Notes: a model not told the origin generated them from the letters alone. A stretch of DNA of 64,000 bases from Guadua angustifolia (GCA_036346375.1 CM070517.1:16781161-16845160), one strand, 5' to 3'; positions 33,130 through 45,062 are shown, counted from the stretch's first letter. Translations and numbers: made by a program.

Positions 33130-36113
33130 TGTGAGGACCCTCCCCAAATAATTCCATCATTAATCTTAAGCATGTCATAATTATCACTAGCAGTAATCTT
33201 AAGCATGAGTGTAGCATTATTAAGCTAATTGGCATCAATACAATTGCATGCATGCATCAGTGCATAGTCAAAATATTATTCTGCATGTAAGGGGTGTGTT
33301 GGCAGTGCAAGGCATGTGCTGGCAGTTGAATGAGTGTGCTGGCATTTGCATGTTGAGATGTGGCAGCAGGAGAGTGATCTGGTAAAGGGGAGAGAGAGGC
33401 AGTAAAGTTGCTTGTGAGTGCTGGCATTTGCATGTTGAGATGTGGCAGCAGGAGAGTGATTTGGTAAAGGGGAGAGAGAAAGCAGTAAAGTTATTTCACT
33501 CAGATGTAATTCTGCCGATACAACCAAGGCTGCATCCAGCCAAGAAGAAATAAGAGTGTGACTTGAAGGGAGTGCCTTATCTCCAGCCGCTCCAGTGCCC
33601 TATCAATGTAACCAAAACCAGCCAGGAAAGAGAGAAGCAGCAGTAGCATTCACTTCTTATTTCAACCGAGAGCAGAGCACCACCATTCTTTCCTCTTCTG
33701 CATACCTACTAAGAAATTGCTTAGCTCCAGGGCGCATAGCCAGAGGCCATCCTTTCCACATACCATCCATCCTTCTAAACCAAAGGGCTAGAGAAAGAAT
33801 AGCCAGACAACCAAAGCAAATCCAGAGCATCTAGGGTTCATTCCCTTGTCCATTCCAGCCAAGAGCAAGGAAAAAGGTGTCAATCAAGAAGACCATCCAG
33901 TAGCAAGGAGAAGGCAAGCCAGAAGCAAGCAAAGCAAGAAGTGCAGCTAGGAGGAACATCCAGCCAAGCAAGGAGGAACTAAAGGATTCAGCCACCTCTA
34001 CACTGCTACCCTTCTGCACTACTTCAACCTCAACCCTAGCAACCTCAACATTCCAGTACCAAACCAGCAAGAAGCAAGTAAGTGTAGTCTAGTGTTAGTT
34101 GCAAAACCTAGAACTAGTGAGGTAGCACCTGAATCTTGAGACCAATAGCTAGAGAACTTAGATGGGGTAGAGAAACTTAGCTCAGGTGGGAAGGGGGAAA
34201 AGCTGTAGCCATCGCCAGGAGAGAGAGAGGGAGGAGGAGAGCAGTAAGGAAGCTCTGTCCAGAGAGGACCAAGAGAAATGAGAAAAGGGAATTCGGCTAA
34301 GTCTAGAAAGAACAGGAGGTGCGGCAGGAAAGAGAAAAGAAAGAAAGAGAGAGGAGGAGAAAGAAGAAGAAAAAGAGAAAAAGAAAGAAGAGAAAGGAAA
34401 AAGGAGGAAAGTGAAGAAAATTGGAAAATGGGTAGATCAGTGCATGCAGACTGTCCACATTAGCATATTTTGCATTAGATTATTAGTGGTTAATCATGGA
34501 AATAGACATGCATGCATGTGCGTAAAACTAAGGAATAATGACTTTAGTGGCATTAAGTGACTAATTAGTTAATTATAAAATTGGAGCATGCATGGCATCT
34601 AAATAGAAATCATTAGAACCATGGAAATGAGCACATAAATATTGGACCAGTTGGACACCTAACTCATACTTAATAAATTGCTGTAGATTAATAGATTATA
34701 AATTTTCAGGACAAGAACAGAACTTGCCCGACAATCAGAACCTATCTTCGAGCGAGGTCGTACCTTTAGAGTATATTCCAGGCAAGTTTTCCTTTGATCA
34801 TGACTTGTTAAAGGATTTTCTTGCTTCAGAAGTGCCTTTATCATCACTGCATGGAAAAGCTTATCTTCTAATAAAAGCATTAAATTGGTTGCGGTTGGAA
34901 AGAATTGGTTGGAAAATGGATGGAAGGGTTGATGAATTGATGTTGGTAATTTATTTGGCTCATCCAACGAATGGAGCCTTTGGCGTATGTTTAATATGGA
35001 AGGGTAGAGGACGCCGAGGAGAAGGATGTAGGCCGGTGGGGTCCTCTACATAGGCTATAATATAAGTTGCAACAAACTAACACTTGGGCAATGAGCCATA
35101 AATCTAGTATCAACCATAGTGTGTGAAATCGGCCAGAAAAGGTTGTCATACAAAGGTATTAAAGCTCTCCACATTGGGTAAGTATAAAGGGTGCTCTTTG
35201 GGAAAGGCCGGTATGCCCAAAGGAGCGAGAACCAATTGGACGGCGGTATATTTGAAGCAGTGTACCCACGGTTGAGAGGAGTACAAGCTGTGTCTTGGAG
35301 TTGTGTGGCACACAGGATAGGTGTCACAAACTCGAAGTGCGAGTGGAGAACTATCTTCGAGTAGTGATAAACGTTCAGGGCATCTCTTGTGGGTGTCACT
35401 ATGGGTAAAGTGATACAAACCTGCTTGAGGTAAATCTTGAATTCAAGCAGTCTCTGGATTGGAGACTATGGACAACTTCGCTATCTCATATCTGATGTTA
35501 GTAGGAACTTTCGAAACTCTAAAATCAACCACCTTTGAAATTAAAACTTAATTTCTGTAATAAAAGAGTATTTTGGAAAAGGTGATCTTGGGTGAGGTTA
35601 GAATTGATAGATTAAATCGGGAGGAAAAATCATTACTGCATTCATTATTATTGCTTGCTGAGTACTTTGTACTCACCCTTGCTTAACCCTTCCTTTTCTT
35701 AGAAGGTGAGGTCCTTGAACAACCCTCAGAGGCATGGTTGGAGGACCACTCCCAGGAGCAAGACCTACGGAGGATGGCTATTACTACTATTACTATCATG
35801 AGCAGTAGTAGTATTAGTCGTCCATTTCCCTGTGCTAGCCAGTTGAAGGGAGATAGGAAGTTAAGACCATCTTTTGTTGTAATATTATTATGTAAAGTTA
35901 AGACTTGGACAATAGCCCTGTGTGGCTAATGGAATGTAATAAATGATTCCGTTATTTGTCTCTAATTATTGTTCTGCTGCAATACTCTGTACATAGTGTA
36001 GTAACTAATAAAGCATTGGAATGCCCGATGTTTTGCTAGTTACTGTGCTGAGATCTGCGTAATTAACTCTAGGTGATATTGTTTACCAAGGGTTAATTAT
36101 GCGGGTCGCCACA
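33130..36113 (+). repeat. 3' LTR of the Tekay-like element
   Basis: Same ends as the 5' LTR (TGTGAGGACC to GGGTCGCCACA), 22 bp shorter in total. Apart from clustered differences around CAG/CTG, the two LTRs are nearly identical over long stretches (24,467-26,060 against 33,130-34,720), which suggests a recent insertion. Confidence 0.93.
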
Positions 36114-36118
36114 TAATA

Positions 36119-37647
36119 GTATTATATTTGCTTCTGATAGTAACCTTTCTTTATCCAGAAATGAGGTATATACCTAACCTAATCCAGGAAGCTGTATGAT
36201 CACACTGGAAATACCCTGTTTATTTTTCTTCTCATCTAATTTGCTGAAACATTACTGGACAATGGTTATGTGTTGTGCTTGATTGTTTGCACCGTCGAGT
36301 GGTGGGACTGACTGTGGAAGCAAGTGCAGAAATCCAGGCTGGCATAATATAGCAGAGATCTAAAACATAAAATTGGTTCATAAATTGCACTTACATACTT
36401 ATATTGCAGCAGGCTGAATTTCTTTACTTCACAACTTGTCTTATCCTCTGAATGCAATTTTGTTGTGTCTCGAATCTCATGTTGCAGTTAGGAATATATT
36501 GCTGCACACACATTACTTGGATCAGGACAGGATGTAACATATGAAAATGGTATAGGTCCCACGTGATAAGATATGGCAATAGATTAGGACCCACTTGATT
36601 AGCATGTGCATTACCTTCTATGCTTGATCTGATCCACTTGCATTTTAGAAATCAAGTGTTGTATCTCCACTCAAGTCGAGAAAGTTTTGATGGCTCCTAT
36701 TGCTTAATTAAAGTTGTTCCTTTACTGCCTAATTAGATATTTATCTTCAATGGCACCGTCATACTCTTGTGTTTTGTTTTAAACATTTCCATACAAGGCA
36801 TGAATCAGGAGCCGCATACATTTGATGCTCTATGGCAAGCAAACTTACAAAACAGTACAGCACCAGTGCTCGTGGTGGTCACTGAAACAATGCCTTTGCC
36901 TTTGCACCACAGCCACTATGAAACTTGGATTTGTCCCATCAAATGCATGCTCTGAATCCCCATGTTGACATTTGATGACGATTTTTCTTTAAATAAGAAC
37001 ATTAAATCATTTGTCAAAATAGTTACTTGGTCATACTTGAAGTTTTTGGCAAAAACATTTTCATAGTATTCTTAATCCTCAAGTGTATGTAAACTATATT
37101 GGCATCTGCAAAGTCTTTATCTTTCCTGTTGGCCACTTCAATCTGCTTTAGCATCTGGCACTTGCATCTGTGTCCAGGTATATGGTGTTGCTCTATATTG
37201 CAGCTGCACAAGAGGAAGTTGCGTTTGCTTGAAACTATGATGTGTTCACCGTTTGTACCTTTTTAAGATAAATTATGAGTTTGAAGTTTGAATGGGTTCA
37301 TATTGAAATACTTGTGTCAACTAAAACCATAAATTTGAACTTTGAGTGGGTTTGTATTGAGATACTTGTGTCAGCTTGCAGTCCCTTATTCATCACATTA
37401 CAAGAATACAGTTCAGTTTTTTTTTGTTTCATGTGGTAAATATTCAGCAATGTCTACCTGCATGATATTGTGAAATTGGGTTTCTCTATCTGATCTATTT
37501 TTGTTATAATATAATTTGCTGGAAGCTAATTGCTTCTATTTGACAACTGGTGCTGCAGATCTAACTTATTTTCTGTTTAGCTTGCAACTTAAAGTTAGCA
37601 TTTCTGTCCAGATTATCAGTTTCTCGTTCTTCTAAAATGTATTGCAG
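36119..37647. other. Intron-like sequence before the ITPK exon
   Basis: Without the retroelements this would continue from 24,461. It is AT-rich with no protein-like frame. At 37,265-37,380 a segment with ATGAGTTTGAAGTTTGAATG repeats imperfectly once. No other exon is recognised. Confidence 0.4.
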
Positions 37648-37903
37648 GAAGAAAGGCATTCTATTTGTTGCTATTGATAAAAAACGCCCACTGTCAGATC
37701 AAGGCCCTTTTGATGTTGTTCTGCATAAGGTTAGACATATGGACTATATTTAATACCTTTATGTATTATATGTCTGGAATGTTAAATATTTGCATACCTC
37801 TTGTTGTCAGAGTTCTTCCTTATCACGTTGAGTACTGACAACAAAAATGATAGCATTGTATTATCTACAGTTGACTGGAATGGAATGGCAGCGGTTATTG
37901 GAG
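37648..37903 (+). pseudogene. Inositol-tetrakisphosphate 1-kinase, two-exon fragment
   Basis: An exon at 37,648-37,729, bounded by GCAG and GT, encodes KKGILFVAIDKKRPLSD and then QGPFDVVLHK. A second exon at 37,871-37,903 (ACAG...GTCAG) encodes LTGMEWQRLLE. Together they match the N-terminal part of plant inositol 1,3,4-trisphosphate 5/6-kinases (ITPK), just before the DYREEHPEV segment, which is absent. The reading frame is intact across both exons and the splice sites are clean, so the copy was taken as genomic DNA. The catalytic ATP-grasp domain is missing. ITPKs phosphorylate inositol phosphates toward phytate. Confidence 0.85.
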
Positions 37904-38400
37904 GTCAGTAATACAAATATGTTAAAACCACTGTTAAACCTCTCTTTGTGAGATATGTTCAAAATATGATTTCTAGAGTATTAGGTCCGTTTTATCCTTT
38001 TATATCTGTTGTGGAAGAAGTTGTCCTGTTCCGAGATCCTTGTTAGGAAGTTGTCCAATAACAAAACAAAAGCTAAGGACTTCCATTTGGATTATGCAGT
38101 GGAAAATGGTACACACTGTTGACTTTAGTCCACTTCTCTCGGTCTTAAATCGGTGAGCTTTAGTTCACTAGATGATTTCTAACATTAGGTTATTATATTC
38201 CTTTTTACCACCATAAATGTTTTGTTATCTTGGTTGAATAACAATGCTTGTAGTTTCCAGAAGCAGGTCTTACCTCTTACTTCCTGTTCTCTTATGTACC
38301 AGTATTTTTTTATTGTGCAGAATCAACCTAAACATGCTTGAGACCTTAATAAAAAAGGGTTGTGTTCCACTATTCTTATACTAAAATTTGTTTTGACCAT
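37904..38400. other. Noncoding junction between ITPK fragment and - strand retroelement
   Basis: AT-rich sequence without a gene. GAAGTTGTCC occurs twice about 30 bp apart (38,018 and 38,047). The left limit of the - strand retroelement lies somewhere here and cannot be fixed. Confidence 0.35.
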
Positions 38401-39839
38401 TTCAGTGGGAGTGCGATAACTGTACTGAAATTCAAGCGAGTTATCACTGCTTTATGTAACTTATTCTAAGCCTTCGAGATAAATTGGATACCTCTATCGG
38501 ACACCATCTTCTTAGGCACCTACGCAGTTATTAAATCCCTGACAGATTTGCCAAATGATCTTGAAAATACGTAGTCTTCGGTGATATGAAATGAGTAATT
38601 TTGGTTAATTTAATCAATAATGATTCCTCCGAATTCATACCTTTTAAGGTCCATTTACACTAGGGATCATTTTAATGATTTGCCTCCTATATGAATCTAT
38701 AATGATTTGCAACGAACCTTTAGATCTCTAATGCATTGCCTTTATTTTTTTCATTCTCATCACATTGAGTATCATAACCAATAGTTTCGCCCTTCACCTT
38801 AGGTCACCAAAACCCTTCCTTAAGATATTGATTCTCTTTGGCACTTCCTGGGTATATTGAATACTTAGAATTATGAGTTTTCTCAAGTATCAATTTCTTA
38901 GGATCTTCCTATCCCACATCTTGGTTCAAAGATTAATTCTTTATGGTATCCTAATCACTCAAATTTCTACTTTTTGGCTCGCCTTCTTCTTTCTCTGACT
39001 TGATTTTGTACTTCATCTATCTTCGAACTTCTTATGTTCTGATCTCCTAATTTCCTTTTTGTTAACCACAAATAACGCACTAAGGTTTCTCAAAACTTTT
39101 CCTAGTAATTCTTCGTCATGCCTTTCCATTTTCCATTAATTCATTAGAAACATTTAACATTGTCTTTTCACTATTGGGTTGTATCGGGCACTAATTCGCT
39201 CACGATCTTGATCTTCTGATATGACTGCATGCTAGACAAATTCTTAGGAAATATATCAAGGTTTTCTCTAACAACTGGTGTATCCTCTAGTTGGAGAATT
39301 CCACACTGTTATTCATTAGTTGGCTAGCATAAACTATCATCGATATACGTCTCTCAGAAATAGCCTTAGGCTTGGGCATCCCCTTAACTTAAAGAATAAC
39401 CTAAATATCCAACCCAATAGGATTTGCTTGGAACTCTACTCCTTTAATAAGCATTGAATTCTCAACTTCCCGAATAAATCTAGTATAACTAAGCGCTTTA
39501 GAAAATGACAAATCCTCCGGTTAACAAGCTCGGGTTGGGTTCCACTAAACTAACCACCCTCACACATGTATCATATTTAGATGAACCATATACATAATAA
39601 TACTCTTAGAGAACATCTAACTCATCATTTTACATTATTGCTTTTCCTTCCAATATTCTGTATACTAATGCATCAACTAATTCTGCTTTATTTCTTTTGG
39701 GCAAGGAAACCTTACACGGAATTCATCACTAATCTCTTTGCTTTACGACATTGCACTAAATAAACTCATGGCTCTGACTTCCTTGATTTAGCATTGCACC
39801 GAGGCTTCGATAGGGGCGGAGTTAGGATTGACTCGAATC

Positions 39840-41065
39840 GACGTGATTGCTTTCCTTTGAGGGCACTTATTGGCAAAATGCTCGGGCTTGTGGCAAAGAT
39901 AGCGAGCCTAGGGTGAACTTCCTTTCTTGAGCATTCGTTGATAGTGTCTTTACCTAGACGCCTTTTCTTCCATTGGGTTTCTCGGCAAATTTCTCCTGTA
40001 TCTTCACCGCCACCCTTGGCGTTATATCTGGACGAAGTAACTTCGTATTTCTATGGTTGTAGGAAATACTTGCTCTCTCCGTGGGCATTGCTTAACAAAA
40101 TGGCCTTCTTCTTGTGATAGTAGCACAACCGCTTGCATCGTTTTGCCTTGATGGATGCAATGTGTACTCATCCTCACTCTTATAATCCGGGGTTGGTTGC
40201 TTCAGAGGGCACTCTCTAGACCAATGACCTTCTTTATCACACAAGAAACATGCCGTTGGTGATTGCCACTCACCGCTTTCTGATTAAGGTTGACGAGTTT
40301 AGGAGGTCAGGTTTTTAATTCTCCAAGCGACGTCTCCTGGGCAGTTAACTTTCCCCCTCTTATTGATAATTCTCGAGCAACTAGGGTCCGTAGATTCTTC
40401 TGTTGATGTTGTATCACGGCGGTTACTATCGGATCTAGGGGACATTGAGGTGGACAGTGATCTCGACCTTCACAAAGGTAACAAGTGATGTTGCCCATAG
40501 GACATTCTCCAGGAGAATGGCTTCCTTCACAACTGGAGCAATTGATCGCATGCTCGTCTGCGGTATGTCCTATCTCTCCACAGCGAATGCACGCACGATA
40601 CTTTAACTTGTCTAGCTGTCCAGATCTCGAACGAGGTACATTGGTGGTATTCTTCTTTGAATTTATTGTGGCCATATCATTCTCAGTGATATTCTGTATT
40701 TGTTTCGTCATTGCTTGCATCAACTGAGTCTGAGCGGCCAAAAACTCTTTGAAGCTCTGCATATCTATCGGTATTGACGGTTGAGGAACTAATCCATCCT
40801 TAGAGTTTCCACTGGGTTGATTTCCACTTTCACTAGCTCCATTGCTATCACTGTTCTGAACCATCTGCTTGATTACCTCAAGGGTTAGGGAAACGAAATT
40901 AGCATAGATAAGGAGCAAGAATACTAATACAGGGAAGATAGGTTTAACCCAATATCTTAAGCAGTCAATATTAATAACTTGGTATGGTTGCTTATATAAG
41001 CCTAAGAGCTTTGCAACGCATACTGCACACTCAGCAATCAAGAAGAACCAATTCAACCTAAACAC
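39840..41065 (-). pseudogene. Retroelement gag with an extended zinc-knuckle array
   Basis: A 252-codon frame (41,065-40,307) carries a Gln/Met-rich capsid-end segment and then CIRCGEIGHTADEH, CSSCEGSHSPGEC and CYLCEGRDHCPPQC. Continuing left in other frames are CFLCDKEGHWSREC (about 40,250-40,200), a broken GHFVKQC knuckle (about 40,130-40,080) and RYLCHKPEHFANKC (about 39,905-39,865, first Cys replaced by Arg). Gag knuckles bind the element's RNA. The capsid N-terminal half is degraded. Confidence 0.7.
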
Positions 41066-41503
41066 GAAAACTACCGTCTATATGGGCGACACTCCTATCT
41101 TAGAAAACGCGACTCCCACACATGAGTCTCTACTGGCTACTTGAGGCATTGAGTCTTCTAGCTCTTGATATTCTTCATTGATCCATTCTTCCACGAGCCC
41201 GATGATTCTTTCCTTTATGATCTTTATGGTAGCAGCAAGCACTTGGTACTAACTCCTAAAGTGTGGTATATCGTTTTCTACTTAAGATAACTCAGGTAGG
41301 ATTTCAATTCGGTTAGCATAGGTAAGAGAAACGAGTTTCAGCAAAAGTTAAGAAGGAATTTTGGGTAAGGACAGAAATAGAGGAATGAGATAAGTCGAGA
41401 ACACATTATTCTTCTTAGGTTAGGATTTTTAATTTTTAGAAAATAATTTTGAAGGACCTATAGGGACGACCAACTATCCAGGGCCAAGACCTACAGTCAG
41501 TAT

Positions 41504-41515
41504 GCTCTGATACCA
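41504..41515 (-). other. Primer binding site, - strand element
   Basis: GCTCTGATACCA is the inverse of TGGTATCAGAGC (initiator tRNA-Met), four bases from the LTR edge. It fixes the element's orientation as right to left. Confidence 0.88.
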
Positions 41516-41519
41516 CCTC

Positions 41520-41981
41520 TGTAGTGACCCGAATTTACCAATTCGGATCCACCGTGTATGCCGCACTATTCCCAGGATCAAGATCCAACGGTCGAGGTTA
41601 ACCCTCCCATTTCCTATTCAGCCCGCACAGTAGATGGGCCGGCCCGTTACTGTTTCTTCCTTATTTTCCCGAATTTCCTATTTTAGATAATCCGATTAAA
41701 TGTTTTGATTTATTTGGGGCCTTAAAAATACTCAAAAAATTCCCATAAAATTCTCAAAAATACTTTGAGACATTCTGGACTTTAATAAAATATTTTCACA
41801 AAACTTTATTTTGCAAATATCTTTTTATAATTATTTCTTGACAAAAGTTAATGTATTTTAATTCAAAAGAATTCAAATAAATCTCAGAAAATCCAATAAA
41901 ATCCAGAAAATTCACAAAATTCTTATTTAGCAATAAAATAATATTAATCAATTAAATAGCTGAAATTTTTGGGATGTTACA
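41520..41981 (-). repeat. 5' LTR (462 bp) of the - strand Ty3 element
   Basis: Runs (+ strand) from TGTAGTGACCCGAATT to TTGGGATGTTACA. Both ends resemble the 3,443-bp solo LTR at 47,431-50,873 (TGTCGGGACCCGAATC ... TTGGGATGTTACA). It is either an internally deleted member of that family or a short-LTR relative. Confidence 0.75.
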
Positions 41982-42917
41982 TTTTTTCTTTGTGTTAAGG
42001 TATTACGAGCGCGGCATGCGGCGTGGCACGCCGCGATCACATTCCTAGTACTATATATAGCAGGGAGATCTAGAGCGTAGGGACCGGCGTCACGTCACCA
42101 TTTTTGCGAGAGAGTCCTCCGAAAATTCAAAATCGTGTTTAGGTCCTCCAGTCGGTTTTTAATAGAAAGGGCCCGAAAAACAAAAAATACGTTTAGATCC
42201 CTCTACGATTTACGTCTAGGTCCTCCAAATAGTTTTTAGCAGAATGAACCCCGAGAAAAACAAAATTATGTTTAGGTCCCTCTGCGGTTTGCGTTCAGCT
42301 CCTCTCGGCGGTTTGTTTTTTGCAGAATGGACCCGAAAAAACACAAAAAAATACGACTGTGGTTTTCTCTCAAAGAAACACAGATTCACTGAAGGTTTAT
42401 AGCAGTCCAAATATTCGTCGATAGGTCCTACCGACCTATTTTTTAAAAAAAACAAATAGGAAAATCGAAATTACGTAAAAAAACTAAATGGCGTCGTGGT
42501 TTTCTCCTAAAAAAACACAAATTGATCGAAGGTTTACAGCAGTATATAGATTCGCCGACGGATCCTACCGACCAATTTTTTTATAAAAACAAACACAAAA
42601 ACCAAAATTACGCAAAAAAAATAAAAGACGATGAAACCCCTCCGCGATTTTCTCGAAAAAAAATTCCATAGCTTCGACGATGGCTCCTAGCAGCCTATTT
42701 TTTATTAAAAAACAGAAAATCGAAGTTACGTGTTTTTTTAGGAATATCCGTTGGACCAAATTTCGCACGACGCAACGTCGCATGATCGAATTTCCTAAAT
42801 TTTGCACATCATAGCATTATGCACCGAAATTTCATACGACACAGCATAGCGTGTGACCCTAGCTTGTATAAATATATGTATACCCTGTATATTAAAGCTT
42901 GCAGCTTTTACCATATA
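41982..42917. repeat. Noncoding stretch with degenerate tandem repeats
   Basis: From about 42,120 to 42,350, units of some 80-90 bp contain TTTAGGTCCYTCYGCGGTTT. From 42,361 to about 42,690, units of some 120-135 bp contain GTGGTTTTCTC, GAAGGTTTAYAGCAGT and GGATCCTACCGACC. A TATA-like CTATATATAGCAGGG sits at 42,051. No gene is recognised. Confidence 0.55.
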
Positions 42918-42920
42918 TTA

Positions 42921-43863
42921 GAGCATCTCCAGCAGAACCCCTAAACCAGTCCTTAAACCTTAAAATAGGGAGTTTAGTAAAAAATACAGATCCAGCAGGG
43001 CCCCTAAACCAGCCCCTAAAATTAGGAGGCCTCTAAATTTGCCTCCTTAGAGCATCTCCAACAGTGCCTAAAATCCATTCCCAAAACCTGATTTTGGGCT
43101 TGATTGCAAAAAAAAGTACTCCAACAGTTCCTCTTTCTAGCTCCTCAAATTTTGCACGCCAAAACAAAGACACCCGACTCCTCATTTTTGTGCGCTCATC
43201 CGCGCTCCCAATCAACATTATTTCGTGCCTGGATGGCCCAGGACCAATTCAAAGGTGTTTTGGGAGAAAATATAGGAACTGTTGGAGAACAAGGTATTTT
43301 GTAGACCCAAAATTTTTTGGGAAGATCCCAATCTAAGAATATTGGGAGTCTAAATATTAGGAACTGTTGGAGATGCTCTTAGCCCCAATTCTCAGGGAGC
43401 CCCTAAACCAACCCCTAAACCTTAAAATAAGGAGTTCTTAAAAATACACCAGAAGATTGATCGAAGACAGGGAAATACATGAGAGGTTTCGAGATGATCT
43501 TATTGAGCATTTGTGGGCAATTCATAGCGCTTCGTAGTTTGATTCATTGTTCGGAGTTTCTATTTATCTATTTATCATGTTTTGAAAATTTTAAATTTAA
43601 ATTTTAAATATCATGTTTTTAAATTGTAAATGTTAATATGCTTATGTTTTATGTATTACAAATATTTTTGATTGAATTTTAGTGGTGTCAAATGAAGATT
43701 ATACATAGCGGATATGTCAAAATAGGAGAAAAAGTAAAAATAGGGGCTGAGATTTAGGGGATGTTGCTGGACTTGTGCTCTGAAAATAGAGCCTCAAAAA
43801 ATAGGGGAAGTCTCTAAATCCAAAATAGAGGCCCTGTTTTAGAGCCCCTTGCTGGAGATGCTC
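42921..43863. mobile_element. Tourist-like MITE (outer), TTA duplication
   Basis: Ends GAGCATCTCCAGCAG and the inverse CTGCTGGAGATGCTC-type (TTGCTGGAGATGCTC), flanked by TTA at 42,918-42,920 and 43,864-43,866. Internal words such as CCCCTAAACCAGCCCCTAAA recur near both ends. It is interrupted by a second MITE. Confidence 0.85.
43050..43378. mobile_element. Tourist-like MITE (inner), TTA duplication
   Basis: A 329-bp element with ends AGCATCTCCAACAGT and the inverse ACTGTTGGAGATGCT, flanked by TTA at 43,047-43,049 and 43,379-43,381. Its subterminal sequences (GCCTAAAATCCATTCCC and AATATTAGGAACTGTTGG) differ from the host MITE, so it is a related but distinct family inserted in the outer one. 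Confidence 0.88.
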
Positions 43864-43866
43864 TTA

Positions 43867-44111
43867 AAGCTTGTAGCCTTTTACGCCATCTCGCTGCGTC
43901 CATGTCGTCTTCGGGGCAACGTGGGCGCGCGCCGTCGCTCCGCGTCGCACGCGCTTTTGGCTCAATCAATCACCACGTTCATCCACATCTCCCGCTTGGC
44001 TCACGCGCTCGTATGGTTCAATTAATTTGTCATCGTTGGGTTCTCAAATCCGAGCACACGGCGTAGCAGTCAGCCAGTCAGCTGTCTCACGCTCACGCGC
44101 GCGAGCCATGA
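43867..44111. other. GC-rich promoter/leader-like stretch before the NB-ARC fragment
   Basis: 245 bases with GCGCGC-type words and no frame of note. It may be upstream sequence of the resistance-gene fragment; there is no clear TATA box. Confidence 0.3.
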
Positions 44112-45062
44112 TGATAGGTCTCAGATCTTTGGACGTGCTATGGAGGAGGAGGCGATTGTGCGATCACTGTTGCTGGATCACGCCATTCCTCTGCCCGTGA
44201 TCTCCATCTATGGTGCGGCGGGCATTGGGAAGACAACACTGGCGAGGTTAAAGTGTACAATGATGCTGAGGTACGGAGCTTCTTTCCTACTAAAATCTGG
44301 GTTTGCTTGTCTGACAAATGTGACGACAGAAAGACTACCAAGATGATCTTGGAAGCTGTCACGGAAGTAAAATTTGATGCTTTGAGCCTGGACATATTGC
44401 AACAGCGACTCCGTGAGTGCCTGAGCACTACGAAGTTCTTACTTGTGATTGGTAACCTCTAGTCTGAGGATTACAAGTTTTGGGAGTCATTGCGGTGCCC
44501 ATTGCATTGCTTGAAGGGGAGAAAGGAAGTAAGGTTTTGATCACGACTTGAAAGAGTTTGGAGGAGTACGTCCACGATCCTTCCCAATACAATTGAAAGG
44601 TTTGGTAGCTGAAGAATGCTGGCTCCTCCTTCAAAAGTATGCATTCCTGCAATGGCAATGCGTGGAGAACGATGATCTGGTTTCAATTGGGAGGGGTATT
44701 GCAGAGAGCTATCAAGGTTCCCCATTAGCTGCTAATGAGGATGAAGAAGAATGACTTAATATATTAAGTCAAATGCGAATTCTTAAAGATGACCACAATA
44801 ACATCTTACCAAGTTTGCAGATAAGTTATCATCACCTGCCATATCGTCTGAAGCAGTTGTTTGCTCTTTGTTGCGTGTTTCATCTTGGGCATGAATTTCG
44901 GAAGGATGAGGCGATCAGATTGTGGATTGCAGAAGGCCTGATCCAATGCAATGCTAAGAGGTGTTTGGAGGCAGAAGCACGAAGATTTTTTGACGAGCTC
45001 CTGTGGAGATCATTCTTTGAAACCTCTGGGTGTTTCCCAAATCAGACATACAGAGTACCAAA
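44112..45062 (+). pseudogene. NB-ARC (NBS-LRR) resistance-gene fragment
   Basis: Begins within the linker before the P-loop (SQIFGRAMEEEAIVRSLLL), then the P-loop YGAAGIGKTTLAR (44,209-44,247). A frameshift precedes the RNBS-A region (KIWVCLSDKCD). A kinase-2-like FLLVIGNL ends in a stop at about 44,460; functional proteins have Asp here. Then RNBS-B remnants, a GSPLAA segment (44,717-44,734) and RNBS-D (FALCCVFHLGHEF, 44,860-44,900), then IRLWIAEGLIQ. It breaks off at VPNLF, where LINE poly-A sequence starts. The coiled coil, the end of NB-ARC and the LRR are absent. Such proteins are intracellular immune receptors; this piece is dead. Confidence 0.88.

Larger units (their letters stand above)
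24467..36113 (+). mobile_element. Complete Ty3 (Tekay/Del-like) LTR retrotransposon, TSD TAATA
   Basis: Two long LTRs (3,006 and 2,984 bp) bound an internal region with an initiator-Met PBS, degraded gag-pol and a polypurine tract. TAATA flanks both sides (24,462-24,466 and 36,114-36,118). Domain order RT, RNase H, integrase puts it in Ty3/Gypsy. The integrase tail, ending in a chromodomain-like IKFCK...TWE-type stretch, and the ~3-kb LTRs resemble the Tekay/Del chromoviruses; that clade is inferred. A deletion joins the start of gag directly to the end of RT, and stops are common, so it cannot move on its own. Confidence 0.93.
38400..41981 (-). mobile_element. Truncated Ty3/Gypsy retroelement
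   Basis: Read on the - strand: an LTR (41,981 down to 41,520), a PBS, gag with many zinc knuckles, a compressed pol region with an RT leader (IVSELVPDTTQ, near 39,200) and an integrase piece (KMVSDRGIQFIS, near 38,490). Stops and shifts are frequent, most of RT is deleted, and no 3' LTR is found on the left. It is decayed. Confidence 0.8.
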
